From the NCBI RefSeq assembly GCF_009724245.1, contig NZ_WNNK01000005.1, positions 267,855-331,854 of the forward strand: a DNA stretch of 64,000 nt, read 5' to 3'. Below, one piece after another: positions 17,748-26,612 of the stretch. How positions within the stretch are numbered: position 1 is the stretch's first letter; every line of letters starts with the position of its first letter. This DNA is from Pseudomonas spelaei (GTDB taxonomy: Bacteria; Pseudomonadota; Gammaproteobacteria; Pseudomonadales; Pseudomonadaceae). The translations under genes were made by a program, and so were the position numbers. A model generated the notes under the pieces. The model worked only from the letters and a program-made list of their open reading frames with translations, was not told the DNA's origin and did not search any database.

Positions 17748-20512
17748 AAGTGTCGACCCTCAGGGCGACCCAGCGTCTGCAATTTCATCAAGGGTTCACC
17801 CTGGATGACGCAGTGCCGTGGGTGCCCTACTTTGCCCGGCTAGGCATCAGCCACCTGTATGCCTCGCCGCTGCTCAGCGCTCGCGCCGGCTCCCTGCACG
17901 GCTACGATGTGGTCGACCCCACCAGCGTCAACCCGGAACTGGGCGGCGAAGCGGCTTTGCGGCGGCTCGTGGCGGCGTTGCGTGAGCACGACATGGGGCT
18001 GATCCTCGATATCGTCTCCAACCATATGGCGGTGGGCGGCGCCGATAATCCTTGGTGGCTGGACCTGCTGGAGTGGGGACGCTTGAGCCCTTACAGCGAA
18101 TTCTTCGACATCCAGTGGCATTCGCCGGACCCGCTGCTCAAGGGCCAGTTACTGATGCCCTTCCTGGGCAGTGACTACGGTGAAGCGCTGCAAACCGGCA
18201 GCATTGCGTTACGCGCTGACCCCCAGCAAGGCAGCTTTTTCATCAAGCATTACGAACACCGTTTCCCGATCAACCCCAGCGACTATGGCGACATCCTGCG
18301 CCCTCACACGCCCCTCAAGGCCCTGGCCGACGACTTCAGCAGCCTCGCCTACCATCCGGACGCCTACCTCCAGGCCGTGGCGCTGAAACAGCAATTGGTT
18401 GAACGGGCACAAGATCCCGCTACTTTCGCCGCCATCCAACACAACCTCAGCCTCTACGACTCCCGCCAGCCAGACGGCTTCGCGCGCCTGCATCACCTGC
18501 TGGAGCAACAAAGCTACCGCCTGGCCAGCTGGCGCACGGCGGCAGATGACATCAACTGGCGGCGCTTCTTCGACGTCAATGAGCTGGGCGGCCTGCGGGT
18601 GGAGCGCAGTGCGGTGTTCGAAGCCACCCACGGCAAAATCTTCCAGCTGATCAGCGAGGGGCTGGTGGACGGCCTGCGCATCGACCATATCGACGGTTTG
18701 GCCGACCCTGGAGGTTACTGCCGCAAGTTGCGACGTCGGGTGGACTCACTGTCAGAAGGACGGCACCTGCCGATCTTCGTCGAAAAAATCCTCGGTGAAG
18801 GCGAAGCCCTGCGCGAAGACTGGCAGGTGGACGGCACCACCGGCTACGAATTCATGAACCAGCTGTCATTGCTGCAACACGACCCCGCAGGTTGTGCACC
18901 TCTGGCCGAGCTGTGGACCCGCTATACCGAACGCCCGTCGGCCTTTATCGAGGAAGCCTGGCTGGCCCGCCAGCAAATCCTCCATGGTTCCCTCGCCGGT
19001 GACTTTGAAAGCGTCGCCCAGGCCCTGCTGCAAGTGGCCCGTGACGATGTGATGAGTCGCGACCTGACCCTGGGCGCGATCCGCCGCGCCCTGGAGGAAC
19101 TGATCGTGCACTTCCCGGTGTATCGCACCTATATCAGCGCCCGTGGCCGCAGCGAACAAGACGATGTGTTTTTCCAGCAGGCCCTGGCCGGTGCCCGCAG
19201 CACCTTGGGCGAAGCCGACTGGCCGGTGCTCGATTACCTGGAGCAATGGCTCGGCGGCGAGCCTTGGCGCAACCGGCCGTTGGGCCGTGAGCGCAAGATC
19301 CTCAAGCACGCCTGCGTGCGCTTCCAGCAACTGACCTCCCCGACGGCGGCCAAAGCGGTGGAAGACACCGCGCTCTATCGCTCGGCAGTGTTGCTGTCAC
19401 GCAACGATGTCGGCTTCAGCACCGCACAATTCAGCGCGCCCCTGACCGAGTTCCATGCCGCCAACCAACAGCGTCTGCGCACGTTTCCCGACAACCTGCT
19501 GGCCAGCGCCACCCATGACCACAAGCGCGGCGAAGACACCCGTGCACGCCTGGCGGTACTCAGTGAATGCGCCGACTGGTATGCCAAACAGGTGGAACAC
19601 TGGCGTAGCCTGGCCGTGTTCCTGCGCAGTGATGCCAGCACGCCCTCGGCGGGCGATGAACTGATCCTCTATCAAGTGCTGCTGGGCAGTTGGCCGCTGG
19701 ACCTGCGCAGTGATGACACCAAGGCGCTGGGCAACTATCACCAGCGTCTATGGCAGTGGCAACAAAAGGCCCTGCGCGAAGCCAAGCTGCACAGCAGTTG
19801 GAGCGCGCCGAACGAGCTGTACGAGCACGGTGTGCAAGCGTTCCTCTCGCGGCTAATACTCGACGAGCAAGGCCTGCCGTTGCGCACGGCCCTCGCCGCT
19901 GCCGTCCAAGCCATCGCCCCGGCGGGCGCGCTGAATGGCCTGGCGCAATCCTTGCTTCGCCTCACCGTGCCGGGGGTGCCGGATGTGTATCAGGGGAATG
20001 AGTTCTGGGACTTCAGCCTGGTGGATCCGGACAACCGGCGTGCGGTGGATTTCAGTGCCCGGCAACAAGCACTGGAATCGCCGACCGACATCGGCGAACT
20101 GATGTTGCACTGGCGTGATGGGCGCATTAAGCAGGCGCTTGTCGCCCAGGTGCTGAACCTGCGCAGGGAACATCCGCAGGTGTTCCGGCTGGGCAGCTAT
20201 GAGCCCCTGGACGTGGTGGGCGAACACGCCGATCGGGTGGTCGCTTTCTGCCGCGAATATCAGGGTACGCGCTTGTTAGTGGTGGTACCGCGCTGGCCCT
20301 TTCACCTGCTTGATAACGGTGTTTATCCGCAGGTCAACGCGCAGATTTGGGGCGATACCCGGGTCACATTACCGTTCGCCGCACCAACGCAAAACTGGAA
20401 GGGACTTTTCCAGACAGGCGCAGTCACACCCAACAAGGAGCTGACGATCAGTACTGCCTTGGGGGGTTGCCCGGTCAACGTCTTTATCAATCCTGATCAT
20501 CAAGAAAGCTGA
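17744..20512 (+). CDS. treY: Malto-oligosyltrehalose synthase
   Basis: A 922-residue GH13 enzyme that turns the reducing-end alpha-1,4 bond of a maltooligosaccharide into alpha,alpha-1,1, so that TreZ can release trehalose. Seen: YASPLLSARAGSLHGYDVVD, LDIVSNHMAV, DGLRIDHIDGLADP (Asp314 nucleophile), FVEKILGEGE (about 347) and SATHDHKRGEDTRAR (about 590). Length is typical of TreY and longer than other GH13 enzymes. ATG overlaps the malQ stop by 4 bp. TreY and TreZ together form the glycogen-to-trehalose route. Confidence 0.95.
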   Translation: MKVSTLRATQRLQFHQGFTLDDAVPWVPYFARLGISHLYASPLLSARAGSLHGYDVVDPTSVNPELGGEAALRRLVAALREHDMGLILDIVSNHMAVGGADNPWWLDLLEWGRLSPYSEFFDIQWHSPDPLLKGQLLMPFLGSDYGEALQTGSIALRADPQQGSFFIKHYEHRFPINPSDYGDILRPHTPLKALADDFSSLAYHPDAYLQAVALKQQLVERAQDPATFAAIQHNLSLYDSRQPDGFARLHHLLEQQSYRLASWRTAADDINWRRFFDVNELGGLRVERSAVFEATHGKIFQLISEGLVDGLRIDHIDGLADPGGYCRKLRRRVDSLSEGRHLPIFVEKILGEGEALREDWQVDGTTGYEFMNQLSLLQHDPAGCAPLAELWTRYTERPSAFIEEAWLARQQILHGSLAGDFESVAQALLQVARDDVMSRDLTLGAIRRALEELIVHFPVYRTYISARGRSEQDDVFFQQALAGARSTLGEADWPVLDYLEQWLGGEPWRNRPLGRERKILKHACVRFQQLTSPTAAKAVEDTALYRSAVLLSRNDVGFSTAQFSAPLTEFHAANQQRLRTFPDNLLASATHDHKRGEDTRARLAVLSECADWYAKQVEHWRSLAVFLRSDASTPSAGDELILYQVLLGSWPLDLRSDDTKALGNYHQRLWQWQQKALREAKLHSSWSAPNELYEHGVQAFLSRLILDEQGLPLRTALAAAVQAIAPAGALNGLAQSLLRLTVPGVPDVYQGNEFWDFSLVDPDNRRAVDFSARQQALESPTDIGELMLHWRDGRIKQALVAQVLNLRREHPQVFRLGSYEPLDVVGEHADRVVAFCREYQGTRLLVVVPRWPFHLLDNGVYPQVNAQIWGDTRVTLPFAAPTQNWKGLFQTGAVTPNKELTISTALGGCPVNVFINPDHQES

Positions 20513-20535
20513 AATTTTCTCTGAGGAGCAATGCG

Positions 20536-20793
20536 ATGAGTACCGAAGACAAACGCGTTCGCGAATTCGCGTATCAGATCTGGGAGTCCGAAGGCAAACC
20601 CGAAGGGCAAGAAGCCCGCCATTGGGAGATGGCGCGCAAGCTGGCGGAAGCCGAGGCGCTGACGCCGAGCAAGCCCAAGGCCGCCGCAAAACCCAAGGCC
20701 AAGCCCAAACCTGCTGCGCCAGCGAAAGCTGCGGCGGTGGAAAAGTCCGCGGCCAAGCCTAAGCCCAAGGCCCCGCGCAAGCCCGCCAACTGA
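20536..20793 (+). CDS. DUF2934 small protein with lysine/proline/alanine-rich tail
   Basis: An 85-residue protein. Residues 5-35 form the DUF2934 helix pair (REFAYQIWESEGKPEGQEARHWEMA); residues 45-85 are a low-complexity basic tail of KPKA/AKPK repeats resembling histone H1 tails. AGGAG lies before the ATG. It sits 23 bp after treY and 113 bp before glgX, a place such proteins keep in pseudomonad glucan islands. Function is unknown; the basic tail suggests binding to nucleic acid or anionic polymer. Confidence 0.8.
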   Translation: MSTEDKRVREFAYQIWESEGKPEGQEARHWEMARKLAEAEALTPSKPKAAAKPKAKPKPAAPAKAAAVEKSAAKPKPKAPRKPAN

Positions 20794-20801
20794 TCACGTA
20801 C

Positions 20802-20827
20802 CCCAGCAGAAGTCCGCTTCTGCCGGG
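20802..20827. terminator. Hairpin between the DUF2934 gene and glgX
   Basis: GCAGAAG (20806-20812) and CTTCTGC (20817-20823) form a tight stem with a TCCG tetraloop, extended by CCC/GGG with one mismatch. No T run follows, so it is more likely an mRNA processing or stabilising hairpin than a full terminator. Confidence 0.45.
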
Positions 20828-20906
20828 TCACTCATGAACACTTTCAACTGAGCACTTTTCAGCACAGCCCCGTTCGGCCTGAAAAAACCATTGCAGGAGC
20901 ACCCAC

Positions 20907-23087
20907 ATGAGCAAGCCTGACCCAGCCAAACCGACGTTCGACAACGAGCCGTCGCGGATTCGTGAAGGTTTGCCCTTCCCCCTTGGCGCGACCTGGGACG
21001 GTCTGGGGGTCAATTTCGCCCTGTTCTCGGCCAACGCCACCCAGGTGGAACTGTGTATCTTCGACGACAGCGGCGAGGTAGAACTCGAACGCATCGAGCT
21101 GCCGGAATACACCGACGAGACCTTCCACGGCTACCTGCCCGATGCTCATCCCGGGCTGATCTACGGCTACCGCGTGTACGGCCCCTACGATCCGGCTAAT
21201 GGTCACCGCTTCAACCACAACAAGCTACTGATCGATCCCTATGCCAAACAACTGGTGGGCGCACTCAAATGGTCCGAAGCGCTGTTCGGCTACACCATCG
21301 GCCACCCCGACGCCGATCTCAGTTTTGACGAACGCGACAGCGCGCCCTTCGTCCCCAAGTGCAAGGTCATCGACCCGGCGCACACCTGGGGCCACGATCA
21401 ACCGGTGCGCACCCCGTGGGACCGCACAATCATTTACGAGACCCACTTGCGCGGCATCACCATGCGTCATCCTTCGGTCCCCGAAGACGTGCGCGGAACC
21501 TGCGCCGGGCTGATGGTCGACGATGTGCTCAAACACATCCGCCAGTTGGGCGTGTCGTCGGTCGAGTTGCTGCCGGTACACGCCTTCGTCAACGACCAGC
21601 ACCTGCTGCAAAAAGGCATGACCAACTACTGGGGCTATAACAGCATTGCCTTCTTCGCACCGGACCCGCGCTACCTGGCCAGCGGCAAGATCGCCGAGTT
21701 CAAGGAGATGGTCGCGCACCTGCATGAAGCCAAGCTGGAAGTGATCCTCGACGTGGTCTACAACCACACTGCCGAAGGCAATGAACAAGGCCCGACGCTG
21801 TCCATGCGTGGCATCGACAACGCGTCGTACTACCGGCTGATGCCCGATGACAAACGCTTCTATATCAACGACTCCGGCACCGGCAACACGTTGGACCTGA
21901 GCCATCCTTGCGTGCTGCAAATGGTTACCGACTCCTTGCGTTATTGGGCGACGGAAATGCACGTGGATGGATTCCGCTTCGACCTGGCGACCATTCTCGG
22001 CCGTTACCACGACGGTTTCGACGAACGCCACAGCTTCCTCGTTGCCTGCCGCCAGGACCCGGTGCTGCGCCAGGTGAAGATGATTGCCGAGCCCTGGGAC
22101 ATCGGCCCCGGTGGCTATCAAGTGGGCAACTTCCCACCCGGTTGGGTGGAATGGAACGACCGCTTCCGCGACACCGTGCGGGCCTTCTGGAAAGGCGATG
22201 ATGGCCAGCTCGCCGACTTCGCCGGGCGTATGACCGCCTCGGGCGAGATGTTCAACCACCGTGGACGGCGGCCTTACAGTTCGGTGAACTTCATCACCGC
22301 CCACGACGGTTTCACCCTGCACGACCTGGTGTCCTACAACGATAAGCACAACGAAGCCAACGACGAGAACAATCAGGACGGCAGCAATAACAACCTGTCA
22401 TGGAACCACGGCGTCGAAGGCCCCACCGACGATCCTCAAATCAATGCCCTGCGCCTGCGTCAGATGCGTAACTTCTTCGCCACTCTGCTGTTGGCCCAAG
22501 GCACGCCGATGCTGGTAGCCGGGGATGAGTTCGCCCGCACTCAGCACGGCAACAACAACGCCTATTGCCAGGACAGCGAGATCGGTTGGGTCAACTGGGA
22601 CCTGGATGACGATGGCAAGGCTCTGCTCAAGTTCGTCAAACGTCTGATCAAGCTGCGCCTGGCCTATCCGATTCTGCGGCGCGGGCGGTTCCTGGTGGGC
22701 GACTACAACGAAGACATCGGCGTCAAAGACGTGACCTGGCTGGCCCCCGATGGCAATGAAATGACCACCGATAAATGGCAAGACAGCCATGGCCGTTGCC
22801 TGGGCATGTTGATGGATGGCCGAGCCCAGGAAACCGGCATCCGCCGCCCAGGGGCTGACGCCACCTTGCTACTGGTGGTGAACGCCCACCACGACACGGT
22901 CAATTTCCGTCTGCCGCCAGTACCCGATGGCGGCTTCTGGACGTGCATGCTTGATACCAATCAGCCAGCAGTGCACGGCCAGGAGCGCTTCGATTTCGGG
23001 CACGAGTACGCGGTGACTGCACGCTCGTTGCTGCTGTTTGAACTGCAGCATGAAAATGAGAGCCGGTTGGGTAATGCCGATAGTTAA
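20907..23087 (+). CDS. glgX: Glycogen debranching enzyme (isoamylase type)
   Basis: A 726-residue GH13 alpha-1,6-glucosidase that removes branches from limit glucan, giving linear chains for TreY and MalQ. An N-terminal CBM48 (PLGATWDGLGVNFALFSANA) precedes the catalytic domain with LDVVYNHTAEG, DGFRFDLATIL (Asp359), KMIAEPWDIGPGGYQ (Glu near 396) and ITAHDGFTLHDLVSYN. TGCAGGAG precedes ATG. Length is usual for GlgX/TreX. It is followed by a large nested inverted repeat. Confidence 0.95.
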   Translation: MSKPDPAKPTFDNEPSRIREGLPFPLGATWDGLGVNFALFSANATQVELCIFDDSGEVELERIELPEYTDETFHGYLPDAHPGLIYGYRVYGPYDPANGHRFNHNKLLIDPYAKQLVGALKWSEALFGYTIGHPDADLSFDERDSAPFVPKCKVIDPAHTWGHDQPVRTPWDRTIIYETHLRGITMRHPSVPEDVRGTCAGLMVDDVLKHIRQLGVSSVELLPVHAFVNDQHLLQKGMTNYWGYNSIAFFAPDPRYLASGKIAEFKEMVAHLHEAKLEVILDVVYNHTAEGNEQGPTLSMRGIDNASYYRLMPDDKRFYINDSGTGNTLDLSHPCVLQMVTDSLRYWATEMHVDGFRFDLATILGRYHDGFDERHSFLVACRQDPVLRQVKMIAEPWDIGPGGYQVGNFPPGWVEWNDRFRDTVRAFWKGDDGQLADFAGRMTASGEMFNHRGRRPYSSVNFITAHDGFTLHDLVSYNDKHNEANDENNQDGSNNNLSWNHGVEGPTDDPQINALRLRQMRNFFATLLLAQGTPMLVAGDEFARTQHGNNNAYCQDSEIGWVNWDLDDDGKALLKFVKRLIKLRLAYPILRRGRFLVGDYNEDIGVKDVTWLAPDGNEMTTDKWQDSHGRCLGMLMDGRAQETGIRRPGADATLLLVVNAHHDTVNFRLPPVPDGGFWTCMLDTNQPAVHGQERFDFGHEYAVTARSLLLFELQHENESRLGNADS

Positions 23088-23570
23088 GAGCGAGCACTGA
23101 ACCTGTGGCGAGGGGACAGGCCCTAATGCCGTTCAGTTAAGCGAACGCACTGCTCAAGACTACAAAGATCAACTGTGGGAGTTGTCGAGCCCCAGCGAGG
23201 CTACGATGGCGGCGGGTCAGGCAACATCAATGTTTGCTGTACCGACGCCATCGTAGCCTCGCTGGGGCTCGACAACTCCCACACTGAATTTGCTTCGGTT
23301 GCCGGATCTCCATTCCTTAACTGAACGGCAGTAACTATTTTTGACGCATCTGATGCTGGCCTCGTAAAAAATAGCGAGATTCAACGCCCTAAACGCGACG
23401 AATCGTTGACTATGATCAATACTCTTCGCACGGCAATCCAAGGTTGGAGCGTCGGCGCGGTGCGAGGGTCAGGTTGACGGTTCCTGCGAACCCGGTTCTC
23501 GCGCTACCAAAAAGAGTCGTCCCGTCAACGGGGTACGACCAGGCATTACCAGAACAAGGACGTGATACCC
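23088..23570. other. glgX to PIG-L intergenic region
   Basis: About 480 bp without a gene. It holds the nested REP structure and, at 23516-23539, an interrupted palindrome (GTCGT-CCCGT-CA-ACGGG-GT-ACGAC) 17 bp before the PIG-L ribosome-binding site, which could be an operator. Confidence 0.5.
23127..23330. repeat. Nested REP-type inverted repeats after glgX
   Basis: The inner pair is a perfect 38-bp inverted repeat (23174-23211 and 23246-23283), starting TGTGGGAGTTGTCGAG and containing the CAGCGAGGCTACGATGGC motif. It is flanked by a second perfect 15-bp inverted pair TGCCGTTCAGTTAAG (23127-23141) and its complement (23316-23330). The 34-bp loop contains GCAACATCAATGTTTGC. This is a REP doublet of a family different from the TGTGGGAGC(T/G)GG elements elsewhere in the window. 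Confidence 0.85.
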
Positions 23571-24332
23571 ATGAAGCCCGCCCCCTTAGTTGAAGGCCGC
23601 CGTGGCCCTGCGCAAATATGGAACAGTGCGCCGCAACTGGCGCAAATCCCTGCTATCAATCCGACCACCCTGGTGCCCCCCGGCACACGCGTGGTGGTCA
23701 TTGCCCCGCACCCCGGCGATGAAGTGCTGGCCTGTGGCGGTTTACTGCAATTGTTGAGCACCCTCGATTACTCCCTGCAACTGATCTCCGTAACCGACGG
23801 CAGTGCCAGCCATCCGGGCTCCAACGTCTGGCCGGTCAAACGCTTGAGCGTGGTTCGCCCCCAGGAAAGCGTCGAAGCGCTGCGACGCCTGGGCGTGCCC
23901 CTGCACAGCCTGAAGTGGATTCGCGGTGGTTTTACCGATAACGCGCTGCCGGCTCGGGAGCAGCAACTGAGCCAATTCATTGCCCGCTACCTGCAACCCG
24001 GTGATGTGGTGTTCACCACTTGGCGCTCTGATGGCAACGACGATCACGACGCTGTTGGTCGCGCCGCCGCCAAGGCCTGCCTGCTGGTAGGTGCCCGTCT
24101 GCACGAACTGCCGATCTGGGCCTGGCATTGGCCCGCCCGCGAAGCCATCAACATCCCCTGGCGGCAGGCACGCAAGATTCGCCTCGACACCTGGAGCGTC
24201 GCACGCAAGCTGCATGCTGCCCATGCCTATGCCAGCCAGTTGGCGGGGGATCCGGAGATCGGCCTGCCCCCCATGATGGCGCAGGTGCTGCTGGAGCGGA
24301 TGCGAGAGCCGTATGAGATTGTTTTCTTGTAG
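23571..24332 (+). CDS. PIG-L family deacetylase
   Basis: A 253-residue predicted zinc-dependent N-acetyl deacetylase. The metal motif appears as IAPHPGDEVLACGG (usual HPDDE with a Gly in the third place) and the distal histidine in SDGNDDHDAVGRAA. Members remove acetyl groups from GlcNAc-containing lipids or small molecules. I start at ATG 23571 with AAGGA 10 nt upstream; GTG 23562 is too close to that site. It lies inside the glucan island, convergent with glgB. Why a deacetylase belongs there is not known, and the H-P-G-D-E variation should be checked. Confidence 0.85.
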   Translation: MKPAPLVEGRRGPAQIWNSAPQLAQIPAINPTTLVPPGTRVVVIAPHPGDEVLACGGLLQLLSTLDYSLQLISVTDGSASHPGSNVWPVKRLSVVRPQESVEALRRLGVPLHSLKWIRGGFTDNALPAREQQLSQFIARYLQPGDVVFTTWRSDGNDDHDAVGRAAAKACLLVGARLHELPIWAWHWPAREAINIPWRQARKIRLDTWSVARKLHAAHAYASQLAGDPEIGLPPMMAQVLLERMREPYEIVFL

Positions 24333-24342
24333 CCCGTGAAAG

Positions 24343-24374
24343 CCCTCAACCCAACGCCGGCGCCGGGTTGAGGG
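24343..24374. terminator. Bidirectional terminator between PIG-L gene and glgB
   Basis: CCCTCAACCC pairs with GGGTTGAGGG (10 bp) around a 12-nt loop containing GGCGCC. It lies between two converging genes and can serve both. Confidence 0.7.
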
Positions 24375-24380
24375 GCCGCT

Positions 24381-26612
24381 TCAGCCCTGCGGCCGTAGAA
24401 TCAGCACCCCCAGAGGCGGCAGGTTCAGCGACAACGATACCGGCTGCCCATGTTGCGGCTCATCCTCGGTAAATACCCCGCCACCGTTGCCATAGTTGGA
24501 CCCGGCATAGGTGGCGGAGTCGCTATTGATCGCCTCGCTCCACTGCCCGGCAAACGGTACGCCGACCTTGTAATCCTGACGTGGCACCGGCGTGAAGTTG
24601 GCCACCACCAACACCGGCCGGCCTTCCCTGCTCCAGCGCAGCCAGGCGTAGACGCTGTTGATGGCATCATCGCCGATCAGCCACTGGAAGCCCTGAGGCA
24701 CGTCGTCCTGATCGTGCAGGGCCGGCTCTTCGCGGTACAGGCGATTGAGGTCGCCCACCAGCTTTTGCACACCCCGGTGCTCCGGGTATTGCAGCAGGTA
24801 CCAATCGAGCTGTTGATCGTGATTCCATTCCCGCCATTGACCAAATTCACAGCCCATGAACAACAACTTCTTGCCGGGATGCATCCACATGAAACTCAGG
24901 TAGGCCCGCAGGTTGGCGAATTTCTGCCAGCGATCGCCGGGCATCTTGTCGATCAACGAGTGCTTGCCGTGAACCACTTCATCGTGGGAAATCGGCAGGA
25001 TAAAACGCTCGGACCAGGCGTAGACCAGGCCGAAGCTCAGCTCATTGTGATGATGGGCGCGGTAGACCGGATCCTGCTGGATGTAGTGCAGCGAATCATG
25101 CATCCAGCCCATGTTCCACTTGTAGTTGAACCCCAGGCCGCCTTGCTGGGTACTTTGGCTGACCCCGGGCCAGGCCGTGGACTCCTCGGCAATCACCAGC
25201 GCACCGGGCGCCTCAAGGGCTACCACGTCATTGAGGTGACGCAGGAAGTCGATGGCTTCCAGGTTTTCCCGACCGCCATGGCGGTTCGGTACCCATTCAC
25301 CGGCCTTGCGTGAATAGTCGCGGTACAGCATTGACGCCACGGCATCCACCCGCAGGCCGTCAATATGGAAATGCTTGAGCCAGTGCAACGCCGAGGCCAG
25401 CATAAAGCCGTGGACTTCAGTGCGCCCCAGGTTGTAGATCAGTGTGTCCCAATCCTGATGAAAGCCTTCCAGCGGGTTGCCATATTCGTACAGCGCGGTG
25501 CCGTCGAATTGCGCCAGACCGTGGGCGTCGGTAGGAAAATGTGCGGGCACCCAATCCAGAATCACACCGATATCCGCCTGGTGGCAGGCGTTGACGAAGA
25601 ACGCGAAATCCTCCGGCGAACCGAAGCGCGCACTGGGGGCGAATTGCGAAAGCGCCTGATAGCCCCAGGAACCACCGAATGGATGCTCCATGATCGGCAT
25701 CAGTTCGATATGGGTAAACCCCAACTGCTGCACATACGGAATCAACCGCTCTGCCAACTCACGCCAGGTGTACTGGCGCAAGACTTCACCGACTTCATCC
25801 AGCTCACACTGCCAGGAGCCGGCATGCAGCTCGTAGATGGACAAGGGCGCGCTGGGCGTTTGCCGTTTGCTACGGGCTTGCATCCACGCGTGGTCCTGCC
25901 AGTCCACTTGCAGGGGTGAGGCGACTTTTGACGCGGTGTCCGGCGGCAACTGAGTGGCCAGGGCCATCGGGTCGGCCTTGAGCGGCAAGATGCCACTGGC
26001 CCCAAGAATCTCGTATTTGTAGGCCGCACCGGGTTGCAGACGCGGGATGAAAACCTCCCAGACGCCTGAGGGATGACGCAGGCGCATCGGGTGCCGCCGA
26101 CCGTCCCAAATGTTGAAGTCGCCTACCACCGAAACCCGCTTGGCATTCGGCGCCCACACCGCAAAGCGCACGCCCTGTACACCGTCAACGCTCATCACCT
26201 GGGCACCGAGGCAACTGCTCAGGTCACGGTGATTGCCTTCGGCAAACAGGTAAAGGTCCATCTCCCCGAGCAACTGGCCGAAGCTGTAGGGATCTTCGGT
26301 GATCTGTTCACCGCCCGCCCATTGGATCTTCAACAAATAGCCCTGGCGCGTGGTGAAGTGACCGACGAACAATCCCGGTACGTGTGTCGCACCCAGGTCG
26401 CCGATCTGTTCTCCACCGTCTCGAGCCAGTACCTGAACACTCAGGGCTTCGGGCAAATAGGCGCGGATAAACTGACCGTCTGCCTCGTCATCGTGAGGGC
26501 CGAGCATCGAGAATGGATCAGGATGTTCGGCCCGTACCAGCGCTTCGATATCCTTGGAGGCAGGCATCGTCGTCAACTTGGGTTGCAGCGGTTCTTTGTG
26601 TGTAAAACTCAT
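24381..26612 (-). CDS. glgB: 1,4-alpha-glucan branching enzyme
   Basis: A 743-residue GH13 enzyme that introduces alpha-1,6 branches. Two N-terminal CBM48-type modules (about 20-110 and 130-230, with [20 protein letters not shown]) precede the barrel. Catalytic regions: [23 protein letters not shown] (nucleophile Asp near 422), [13 protein letters not shown] (Glu near 476) and [10 protein letters not shown]. The start overlaps the treS stop by 4 bp, so glgB is the last gene of the glgE-treS-glgB arm and translationally coupled to treS. Confidence 0.95.
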   Translation of the reverse strand: MSFTHKEPLQPKLTTMPASKDIEALVRAEHPDPFSMLGPHDDEADGQFIRAYLPEALSVQVLARDGGEQIGDLGATHVPGLFVGHFTTRQGYLLKIQWAGGEQITEDPYSFGQLLGEMDLYLFAEGNHRDLSSCLGAQVMSVDGVQGVRFAVWAPNAKRVSVVGDFNIWDGRRHPMRLRHPSGVWEVFIPRLQPGAAYKYEILGASGILPLKADPMALATQLPPDTASKVASPLQVDWQDHAWMQARSKRQTPSAPLSIYELHAGSWQCELDEVGEVLRQYTWRELAERLIPYVQQLGFTHIELMPIMEHPFGGSWGYQALSQFAPSARFGSPEDFAFFVNACHQADIGVILDWVPAHFPTDAHGLAQFDGTALYEYGNPLEGFHQDWDTLIYNLGRTEVHGFMLASALHWLKHFHIDGLRVDAVASMLYRDYSRKAGEWVPNRHGGRENLEAIDFLRHLNDVVALEAPGALVIAEESTAWPGVSQSTQQGGLGFNYKWNMGWMHDSLHYIQQDPVYRAHHHNELSFGLVYAWSERFILPISHDEVVHGKHSLIDKMPGDRWQKFANLRAYLSFMWMHPGKKLLFMGCEFGQWREWNHDQQLDWYLLQYPEHRGVQKLVGDLNRLYREEPALHDQDDVPQGFQWLIGDDAINSVYAWLRWSREGRPVLVVANFTPVPRQDYKVGVPFAGQWSEAINSDSATYAGSNYGNGGGVFTEDEPQHGQPVSLSLNLPPLGVLILRPQG

